Source of the DNA: an uncultured bacterium
GTDB lineage: Bacteria; Actinomycetota; Actinomycetes; S36-B12
Length of the DNA: 6,919 nucleotides
NCBI GenBank assembly: GCA_903940375.1
Contig: CAJAKT010000155.1
Location: 1 to 6,919, forward strand
Direction of reading: 5' to 3'
A program made the translations under genes and the position numbers. The notes beneath the pieces were generated by a model. The model searched no databases. It was not told where the DNA came from and worked only from the letters and a program-made list of their open reading frames with translations. Each line of letters opens with the position of its first letter. Within the stretch, counting starts at the first letter, position 1. Shown here piece after piece: positions 1 through 5,378 of this stretch.

Positions 1-1358
1 CGTGCCGAGCGGATCTCGGCGAAGTCCGCCAGTGCGGCGACCCGCTCGACGGCATGGTCGACGATCGGATCCGGATACCCGTGGAGGGATCCGTCGAGCG
101 CGTTCCACGGCTCGTGGACGGATGCTCCGGGCAGGTGTCGCAGTTCGGGGATGTACCGGCGTACGTAGTCCCCAGCCGGGTCGAAGGTGAGCCCCTGCCG
201 GATGGGGTTGAAGACGCGGTAGAACGGTGATGCGTCGGTACCGCAGCCCGCGGTCCACTGCCAGCCGTGCGCATTGCTCGCGAGGTCGGCATCTCGCAGC
301 CAGTACATGAACTCCGTGGCCCCGCGCTGCCACGGCAGGTGCAGGTCCTTGACGAGGAAGCTCGCCACGACCATCCGCACCCGGTTGTGCACCCAGCCCT
401 CGGCACGGAGTTGCCGCATTCCCGCATCGACGAACGGGTAGCCCGTGCGGCCCAGGCGCCACGCCTCAAACATGGTGTCGGCCTGCGGGCCGTCGGTCCA
501 TCGCATCACGTCGTCGAAACGCGGGTCGAGGGACACCCGTGCACTCGACGGCTGCTGGGCGAGGACATCGGCGTAGAACTCCCGCCAGCACAGCTCCTTG
601 GCGAATACCTCGTCCTGCGGTCCGAGGTCGGCCAGCATCGTGCGCGGGTGGATCTCGCCCCATTTGAGGTGGCTGCCCATCGCACTGGTGGCGGCGAGGT
701 CAGCTCGGTTGCGGAGGTCGGCGTAGGACGCGAGGTCGCTGACACGGTAGGCCTGCCACGCGGTGCGGGCTGCCTCCTCGCCGGCCGGCGGGAGCGTCAG
801 CGCGCCTAGATCGGGTGCGGTGGGGAAGCCGTCACAGTCGAGGGGCATCCACCAGTCCACTCCCCGTGGGGCCGATGCGGGTGCGCGCCATCCGTGCCGC
901 ACCCAGGCTCGATAGAACGGGGTGAACACCCGGTAGGAGGTGCCGTCGTCCTTGGTCACCCGGCCGGGCGACACCGCGTAGGGGGAGCCCGTGCGGATCA
1001 GCGGCACGTTCCCGAGGGTGGCCTCGACGGCTGCGTCGCGCTGGCGGCCGTAGGGCCCGAAGTCCTCGGCGATGTGCACGGACATGGCGCCGGCGGCCGC
1101 CACCACGCGGGCGACGGCTGGAGCGGGCGAGCCGTGCTGGATGAGGAGGTTGCCGCCGAGGCTCTCATCGAGTCGACGGAGGGAGGCGACGAGATAGGCC
1201 TGGCGCACCGGTCCGGCCGCGTCCCAGAGAGTCGGATCGACAACGAAGAGGGGTACCACTCGTCCGTCGCCGTCTGCTGCGGCCGCATCAGCGGCTGCCA
1301 GTAGGGCGGGGTTGTCGTGCAGTCGCAGATCGCGGCGGAACCACATGACGGACGGCAC
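1..1358 (-). CDS. phrB: Deoxyribodipyrimidine photolyase (class I CPD photolyase), 3' end cut by window edge
   Basis: A light-driven flavoenzyme that splits UV-induced pyrimidine dimers in DNA. The visible 452 residues begin MPSVMWFRRDLRLHDN, the standard start of the N-terminal alpha/beta antenna domain. The helical FAD domain follows, with KWGEIHPR (about 232-239), CWREFYADVL (257-266), GRTGYPFVDAGMRQL (303-317), GWVHNRVRMVVASFLVKDL (321-339), GWQWTAGCGTDASPFYRVFN (365-384) and YPDPIVDH (428-435). W366, W343 and probably W287 match the electron-transfer tryptophan triad by motif alignment. The family is usually about 450-475 residues, so only a few C-terminal residues and the stop are missing. 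I chose GTG at 1358 because MPSV before WFRRDL is usual in the family and an in-frame TAG lies 12 bases further upstream. ATG at 1346 is the alternative, and neither has a clear ribosome binding site. The gene is divergent from the ZIP gene. The antenna cofactor cannot be told from sequence, and a related cryptochrome is less likely given the conserved motifs. Confidence 0.95.
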   Translation of the reverse strand, partial: MPSVMWFRRDLRLHDNPALLAAADAAAADGDGRVVPLFVVDPTLWDAAGPVRQAYLVASLRRLDESLGGNLLIQHGSPAPAVARVVAAAGAMSVHIAEDFGPYGRQRDAAVEATLGNVPLIRTGSPYAVSPGRVTKDDGTSYRVFTPFYRAWVRHGWRAPASAPRGVDWWMPLDCDGFPTAPDLGALTLPPAGEEAARTAWQAYRVSDLASYADLRNRADLAATSAMGSHLKWGEIHPRTMLADLGPQDEVFAKELCWREFYADVLAQQPSSARVSLDPRFDDVMRWTDGPQADTMFEAWRLGRTGYPFVDAGMRQLRAEGWVHNRVRMVVASFLVKDLHLPWQRGATEFMYWLRDADLASNAHGWQWTAGCGTDASPFYRVFNPIRQGLTFDPAGDYVRRYIPELRHLPGASVHEPWNALDGSLHGYPDPIVDHAVERVAALADFAEIRSA

Positions 1359-1370
1359 AGGCCAAGGCTA

Positions 1371-1421
1371 GGCCTCGGGCGGAGGCCGCGCGCGATGCGC
1401 GTCGCTGAGACGGTCGCCGTC
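1371..1421. repeat. Three consecutive short inverted repeats in the divergent spacer
   Basis: The 83-bp spacer between the photolyase and ZIP starts holds three perfect inverted repeats in a row. They are GGCCTC-GGGCG-GAGGCC at 1371-1387, CGCGC-GAT-GCGCG at 1389-1401 and GACGG-TCG-CCGTC at 1409-1421. Any transcript of the ZIP gene starting left of 1371 would carry all three as small GC-rich hairpins just ahead of the start codon. They could be protein-binding sites, leader RNA structure or chance in GC-rich DNA. No convincing -10/-35 pair is visible in this spacer. Confidence 0.4.
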
Positions 1422-1441
1422 GGGTGGGCGAGACTGGGGGC

Positions 1442-2176
1442 ATGCTCACCGCAGCCGGATACGCAGCACTTGCCGCGTCGACGCTCGTGATCGGAGCGCT
1501 GCTGGCATACGGGCTCAACCCCGCACCTCGGGTCACCGCGGTGATCATGGCTATCGGCAGCGGACTGCTCATCGGATCGGTCGCCTACGACCTCGTTGCC
1601 GACGCCACCGGATCCCTGCCTGTGCTGACGATCGCGGTTTCGCTGATGGTGGGTGCCTTCACGTTCGTGCTCGGCAGTCGCCTCATCGAACGCCGTGGCG
1701 GTCGTCGTCGTAAGAACCCCACGGGTGCAGGTGCTGCGGACGACGATCGGCCGCTGGCCATCGTCCTGGGCAGTGCACTGGACGGTATCCCCGAGTCCTT
1801 CGTCCTGGGCCTCAGCGTGCTCAGTGGCGGGGTGAGCGTCCCACTGCTGGTCGGGATCGGGCTGTCGAACCTGCCTGAGGGAATGGCGGCCTCGAGTGGG
1901 CTGCGCGTGCAGCGGTGGCCGTTGCGCCGGGTGCTGGCGATGTGGGCGGCGGTCGTGGTGACGAGCGCCATCTCGGCAGCCGCCGGCCATGAGCTGCTGG
2001 CGACCGACGACGGCACCCTGACCGGCATCGTCCAGACGTTCGCGGCCGGTGCGCTGCTGGCGATGATCGCCGACACCATGGTCCCCGAGGCCTACGAGGT
2101 GGAGCGGATGTGGACGGGCGGCCTGGTGGTCTCGGGCTTCGCCCTGTCCCTGGTCGTGGCCGCGTTACTCGGTTGA
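1442..2176 (+). CDS. ZIP-family divalent metal transporter, histidine-poor variant
   Basis: A predicted inner-membrane protein of 244 residues with about eight hydrophobic helices (roughly 5-24, 31-54, 60-80, 103-125, 128-150, 163-183, 195-215, 224-243), the topology of ZIP (Zrt/Irt-like) metal permeases. An arginine-rich loop (82-91) joins helices 3 and 4, where many ZIPs have a histidine-rich loop. The core motifs are recognisable but altered: SALDGIPES (111-119) in helix 4 and LSNLPEG (141-147) in helix 5, where typical ZIPs have H-N-x-P-E-G and H-x-x-P-E. The only histidine is H183. A late MVPEAYE (213-219) also resembles ZIP C-terminal motifs. ATG at 1442 is preferred because it opens directly into helix 1. 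GTG at 1424 would add six residues, and the run of G before the ATG is too close to be a good ribosome site. ideR follows after 62 bp on the same strand, suggesting a metal-related role. The substrate (Zn, Fe, Mn or other) and even transport activity are unproven. Confidence 0.8.
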   Translation: MLTAAGYAALAASTLVIGALLAYGLNPAPRVTAVIMAIGSGLLIGSVAYDLVADATGSLPVLTIAVSLMVGAFTFVLGSRLIERRGGRRRKNPTGAGAADDDRPLAIVLGSALDGIPESFVLGLSVLSGGVSVPLLVGIGLSNLPEGMAASSGLRVQRWPLRRVLAMWAAVVVTSAISAAAGHELLATDDGTLTGIVQTFAAGALLAMIADTMVPEAYEVERMWTGGLVVSGFALSLVVAALLG

Positions 2177-2210
2177 GGAAGTGGCTGATTCGCTAGATTA
2201 GCGACGAATC
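2173..2210 (+). promoter_or_regulatory. Possible ideR promoter with overlapping inverted repeats
   Basis: The spacer between the ZIP gene and ideR has a -10-like TAGATT at 2194-2199, with a -35-like TTGAGG at 2173-2178 and a short 15-base gap. Two inverted repeats lie over the -10: TCGCTA-GAT-TAGCGA (2190-2204), and an outer pair GATTCG (2187-2192) with CGAATC (2205-2210), whose centre is offset by 1.5 bases. An operator here would block the promoter. Aligned by centre, the site matches the DtxR/IdeR iron-box consensus at only about 8 of 19 positions, so direct IdeR binding is uncertain. Confidence 0.35.
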
Positions 2211-2227
2211 CCATCCCTCTTGAGCCT

Positions 2228-2233
2228 GGTGGA
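2228..2233 (+). promoter_or_regulatory. Ribosome binding site of ideR
   Basis: GGTGGA lies five bases before the GTG start at 2239. It supports that start for a protein beginning MSDLIDTTEM, which aligns with the start of IdeR and DtxR and places the first metal ligand at M10. Confidence 0.6.
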
Positions 2234-2238
2234 CACAC

Positions 2239-2928
2239 GTGAGCGATCTGATCGACACCACGGAGATGTACCTGCGCACAATCTTCGAGCTGGAGGAGGA
2301 AGGGATCGTCCCGATGCGTGCCCGCATCGCGGAGCGGCTGAGCCAGAGCGGGCCGACCGTCTCCCAGACGGTGGCGCGGATGGAGCGCGACGGCCTGGTC
2401 GTCGTCGCGGAAGACCGTCATCTCGAGCTCACGGCTGCGGGCCGTGACACCGCCACTCGCGTCATGCGCAAGCACCGGCTTGCGGAGTGCCTGCTGATCG
2501 ATGTCCTGGGCCTGCCGTGGGAAGAGGTGCATGCGGAGGCGTGCCGATGGGAGCATGTCATGAGCGAGTCGGTCGAGCGCCGGGTCCTCGAACTTCTCAA
2601 CAACCCCACGCTGTCGCCGTATGGGAATCCGATTCCCGGGCTGGCCGAACTCGATCCGGCATCCGCGGCCACCTGGTCGGCTGAGTCCCTGGTGGCACTC
2701 AGTGACGCGGCGCAGGACGAGGTGAGGCGTGTCATCGTGCGCAGCATCGCCGAGCCGTTGCAGGACGATGCCGAGTCGATGGCGACGATGCGAAGGATCG
2801 GCGCGATGCCGGGGGCATCGGTGAAGGTGCATCGTTCGGCGGGCGGCGTCACGATCGGCAGTGGTGGCGAGTACAGCGAGTTGCCCTACGACCTAGCGGC
2901 GCACGTACTGGTCGAGACCGCCGGCTAG
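2239..2928 (+). CDS. ideR: Iron-dependent transcriptional repressor, DtxR/IdeR family
   Basis: A cytoplasmic 229-residue regulator that, with Fe2+ bound, dimerises on iron-box operators and represses iron uptake genes. All three DtxR parts are present: a winged helix-turn-helix (about 1-73) with recognition segment SQSGPTVSQTVARMERDGL (35-53), a dimerisation and metal domain (about 74-140) and a C-terminal SH3-like domain (about 150-229). The primary site ligands M10, C102, E105 and H106 and the ancillary ligands H79, E83, H98, E172 and Q175 all fall at the positions known for IdeR. DNA-contact residues S37, P39 and Q43 are also kept. Length matches mycobacterial IdeR (about 230). This is the Cys102 iron-sensor type rather than the manganese-sensing MntR type. 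The start is GTG, fixed by the family N-terminus and a good ribosome site. The gene follows the ZIP gene and converges on hypE, with the two stop codons overlapping at CTAG (2925-2928). I found no good match to the canonical iron box in the window, so its targets are probably elsewhere. Confidence 0.96.
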   Translation: MSDLIDTTEMYLRTIFELEEEGIVPMRARIAERLSQSGPTVSQTVARMERDGLVVVAEDRHLELTAAGRDTATRVMRKHRLAECLLIDVLGLPWEEVHAEACRWEHVMSESVERRVLELLNNPTLSPYGNPIPGLAELDPASAATWSAESLVALSDAAQDEVRRVIVRSIAEPLQDDAESMATMRRIGAMPGASVKVHRSAGGVTIGSGGEYSELPYDLAAHVLVETAG

Positions 2929-4004
2929 CAGATGCGGGGCAGCTGCTCCGCAAGCGGCAGGTCGACGACGCGGGTGCCGCCGATGCCGGTCTTGGCGACG
3001 ACGACACCCGGGTGCTCCTCGACCACATGACCGATAAGCGTCGCGCCGGATCCGAACTCATGTGCCCGCATGATGTCGAGGGCGCGCTCGGTGTCATGGG
3101 CGGCAACGAAGGCGACGAGCTTGCCTTCGTTGGCGACGTAGAGCGGGTCGAGTCCGAGGAAGCCGCAGGCAGCGCGGACATCATCAGGGACGGGCACATC
3201 GCGCTCGACGATGCGCATGCCGGTCCCGGATGTCTTGGCGATCTCGTTGAGGGTTGCTGCCACGCCGCCACGTGTTGGGTCACGCATCATGTGCACCTCG
3301 ATGCCGGCGGCCAGCAGCGAGTCGACGAGTCCGTTGAGCGGCGCGCTGTCAGTGACGATCTCCGACCCGAACTCCAGGCCCTCGCGGACGCTCATGACGG
3401 CGATGCCGTGCATTCCGATCGCACCGGAGACGATGATCGCATCGCCCGGCCGCACGCGATGGGGTCCGAGGTCTATGCCGGCAGGGATCAGCCCGATGCC
3501 GGCCGTGTTGATGTACACGCCATCGCCGTTGCCGGCGTCTACGACCTTGGTGTCACCGGTGACGATCGATACGCCCGCCCGACGGGCAGCGGCTCCCATG
3601 GCCTCCGCGATGACGCCGAGCTCATCGATGCGCATGCCCTCCTCGAGGACCATGCCGACCGAGAGCGCGAATGGTCGCGCACCGGTCATCGACACATCGT
3701 TGATCGTGCCGTTCACCGCGAGGTCTCCGATATTGCCGCCCGGGAAGAAGCGGGGGCGGACGACATAGGAGTCGGTGCTGAAGGCCAGTCGTGCACCACC
3801 GGCTTCGAGGACGGCTGCATCGCCGAGCTGATTCAGGGGAATGTCATTCACGGTGCCGGAGAACGCCGGCAGGAACAGGTGCTCGATGAGCTCGGCAGAG
3901 AGTCGGCCACCTCCGCCATGGCCCATGACGATGGTGGGGTAGTCGCGCAGTGGCAGCGGGCAGGACCAGTTCTCGAGGTCCAGGTGGCCGGTCGGATCGT
4001 TCAC
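2925..4004 (-). CDS. hypE: Hydrogenase maturation protein HypE (carbamoyl dehydratase)
   Basis: HypE accepts a carbamoyl group from HypF on its C-terminal cysteine and dehydrates it with ATP to a thiocyanate, the source of the CN ligands of [NiFe]-hydrogenase. The 359-residue protein has the PurM/SelD-like ATP-binding fold: GHGGGGRLSAELIEHLF (28-44), DSYVVRPRFFPGGNIGDLAV (77-96) followed by NGTINDVSMTGARP, GDTKVV (149-154) and MMRDPTRGGVAATLNEIA in the second half. It ends in PRIC, so the essential terminal cysteine is C359. A leader of about 25 residues precedes the core, making the protein slightly longer than E. coli HypE. Start: GTG at 4004 overlaps the hypD stop as GTGA, with GGTGAG three bases upstream, pointing to translational coupling. 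The same frame stays open upstream to 4124, but that part reads through hypD and looks unlike HypE. This is the last gene of the visible hyp run, and no terminator is seen before ideR. Confidence 0.97.
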   Translation of the reverse strand: MNDPTGHLDLENWSCPLPLRDYPTIVMGHGGGGRLSAELIEHLFLPAFSGTVNDIPLNQLGDAAVLEAGGARLAFSTDSYVVRPRFFPGGNIGDLAVNGTINDVSMTGARPFALSVGMVLEEGMRIDELGVIAEAMGAAARRAGVSIVTGDTKVVDAGNGDGVYINTAGIGLIPAGIDLGPHRVRPGDAIIVSGAIGMHGIAVMSVREGLEFGSEIVTDSAPLNGLVDSLLAAGIEVHMMRDPTRGGVAATLNEIAKTSGTGMRIVERDVPVPDDVRAACGFLGLDPLYVANEGKLVAFVAAHDTERALDIMRAHEFGSGATLIGHVVEEHPGVVVAKTGIGGTRVVDLPLAEQLPRIC

Positions 4005-5104
4005 GCGCTCACCGCGGTGTCGATGCGTCGGAACTGGTAGTAGGCGGCACAGGCGCCCTCGCTCGAGACCATCGGGGCCCCGAGTGGCATGCGCGGTGTG
4101 CACTCCTTGCCGAAGGCGCCGCACTGATTCGGCTTGATCAGCCCCTGCAGGACCTCACCGCTGCGGCACAGCGGCGATTCCTCAGCATGGATATCGGTCA
4201 CGTCGAATCGCAGCTCGGCATCGAAGTCGGTATACGCGTCGCTGAGTCGCCAGCCGGACGCGGGGATCGTGCCGATGCCACGCCAGGCCCGGTCACATGT
4301 CGTGAAGACGTCGGCAACAACGGCCTGCGCGGCGGCGTTGCCCGCTGCGGTGACGGCACGCGGGTAGGCGTTCTCGAGTTCGGCGCGGCCCTCCTCGAGC
4401 TGCACAAGTACGCGTCGGATGCCTTCGAGCACGTCGAGCGGTTCGAAGCCGGTGACGACGATCGGCACCTGGTACTCCTCGACGATGGGGACGTACTCAC
4501 CCATCCCCATGACCGTGCAGACGTGCCCGGCGGCCAGGAAGCCCTGAACGCGACGGTTCGGGGAGTCGAGGATCGCGCGGATGGCCGGGGGAACGAGGAC
4601 ATGCGACACGAGGAGCGAGAAGTTCGTGAGTCCGAGTCGCTTGGCCATCGTGACCGTCATGGCGTTGGCGGGTGCCGTGGTCTCGAAGCCGATGCCGAAG
4701 AACACGACCTGCTTGTCAGGGTTGGCCTGAGCCAGCTTCACTGCATCGAGCGGCGAGTAGACGATGCGGATATCACCGCCCTCACTCTTGATGCGGAAGA
4801 GGTCGGTTGAGGAGCCGGGCACGCGAACCATGTCGCCGAACGAGCAGAAGATGACGTCGGGTCGCGCAGCGATTGCCAGCGCGCGATCGATCGTCTCGAG
4901 TGGTGTGACACAGACGGGGCAGCCGGGTCCATGGATGAGCTCGACGCCCTCGGGTAGCAGCTGGTCGATGCCGTTGCGGATGATCGTGTGCGTCTGGCCG
5001 CCGCAGATCTCCATGATCGCCCACGGCTGTGTGACGGTGGCCTGGATCTCCTGGAGTAGCCGTTGCGCGAGGTCGGGGTCGGAGAACTCGTCGAGGTACT
5101 TCAT
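4001..5104 (-). CDS. hypD: Hydrogenase maturation protein HypD, [4Fe-4S] scaffold
   Basis: HypD forms a complex with HypC on which the Fe(CN)2CO fragment is built before transfer to the hydrogenase large subunit. It supplies electrons through its [4Fe-4S] cluster. Length is 367 residues, normal for the family. Conserved motifs are MEICGGQTHT (31-40, with C34), HGPGCPVCVTPLETIDRA (58-75, with C62 and C65), FCSFGDMVRVPGSSTDL (86-102), GIGFETTAP (137-145) and GFLAAGHVCTVMG (188-200). Four C-terminal cysteines fit the cluster ligands: C313 (PLCRSGEVLQG), C328 (PNQCGAFG), C335 (GKECTPRMPLGAP) and C352 (EGACAAYY). The ATG start at 5104 gives the usual N-terminus MKYLDEFSDP. It lies ten bases after the hypC stop and has only a weak ribosome site, so it probably relies on reinitiation from hypC. 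The 3' end overlaps the hypE start by four bases. Confidence 0.98.
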   Translation of the reverse strand: MKYLDEFSDPDLAQRLLQEIQATVTQPWAIMEICGGQTHTIIRNGIDQLLPEGVELIHGPGCPVCVTPLETIDRALAIAARPDVIFCSFGDMVRVPGSSTDLFRIKSEGGDIRIVYSPLDAVKLAQANPDKQVVFFGIGFETTAPANAMTVTMAKRLGLTNFSLLVSHVLVPPAIRAILDSPNRRVQGFLAAGHVCTVMGMGEYVPIVEEYQVPIVVTGFEPLDVLEGIRRVLVQLEEGRAELENAYPRAVTAAGNAAAQAVVADVFTTCDRAWRGIGTIPASGWRLSDAYTDFDAELRFDVTDIHAEESPLCRSGEVLQGLIKPNQCGAFGKECTPRMPLGAPMVSSEGACAAYYQFRRIDTAVSA

Positions 5105-5114
5105 GCCGCTGCCA

Positions 5115-5375
5115 TCACCGCGGGTCGAAGGTCACGCCGAGCTCGTCGTCGAGCAGGCCGACGCTGCGGAAGAGCTCGAGGGTCTCGAGGGCCGACTTCT
5201 CGTCGAGTCGGGTGAGCGCGAATCCGACGTGGACGATCGTGTACTCGCCGATCACGGCATCGGGCAGGTAGGCAAGACAGACTTCCTTGCGGACACCGCC
5301 GAAGTCGACGGTGGCCATCCGGGTGCCATCTGCCTCCCAGATGTCCTCGATCCTGCCGGGAACTCCCAGGCACAT
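5115..5375 (-). CDS. hypC: Hydrogenase maturation chaperone HypC
   Basis: A small chaperone (86 residues, within the usual 70-95) that carries the iron-cyanide-carbonyl fragment with HypD and delivers it to the large-subunit precursor. It begins MCLGVPGRI, giving the invariant Cys2 that binds iron after removal of Met1. The conserved IGEYTIVHVGFAL segment (42-54) contains H49, the second conserved iron-site residue. C33 is an extra cysteine often seen in the central strand. The ATG at 5375 is certain, because Cys2 must follow Met1. AAAGGG (5389-5384) lies eight bases upstream, inside the end of hypF. Only three bases separate it from the hypF stop, so the two are surely cotranscribed. Whether the partner hydrogenase also has a dedicated HypC paralogue cannot be seen here. 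Confidence 0.97.
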   Translation of the reverse strand: MCLGVPGRIEDIWEADGTRMATVDFGGVRKEVCLAYLPDAVIGEYTIVHVGFALTRLDEKSALETLELFRSVGLLDDELGVTFDPR

Positions 5376-5378
5376 GTC

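Noticed and set aside
267..1304. Open frames on the plus strand within the photolyase gene (267-809 and 894-1304)
   Set aside because: The opposite strand gives a continuous photolyase with all family motifs, so these are mirror frames.
998..1990. A 330-codon open frame on the minus strand spanning the photolyase 5' end, the spacer and the ZIP gene
   Set aside because: It runs across two better-supported genes and the divergent spacer. Its translation is low-complexity, rich in R, H, S and P, with no membrane or enzyme motif.
2187..2210. A canonical IdeR/DtxR iron box in front of ideR
   Set aside because: Aligned by its centre, the site matches the 19-base consensus at only about 8 positions, so I report it as an unassigned inverted repeat.
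2900..2950. A bidirectional terminator between ideR and hypE
   Set aside because: The stop codons overlap, and no GC-rich stem followed by a T-run is visible on either strand near the junction.
3012..4040. A 342-codon open frame on the plus strand opposite hypE
   Set aside because: It is antisense to a clearly conserved hypE, and its product is rich in H, D, G and R without family motifs, as expected of a mirror frame.
4004..4124. A longer HypE starting at 4124
   Set aside because: The extra codons lie inside hypD and encode an arginine-rich stretch unlike any HypE. The GTG at 4004 overlapping the hypD stop fits the family N-terminus.
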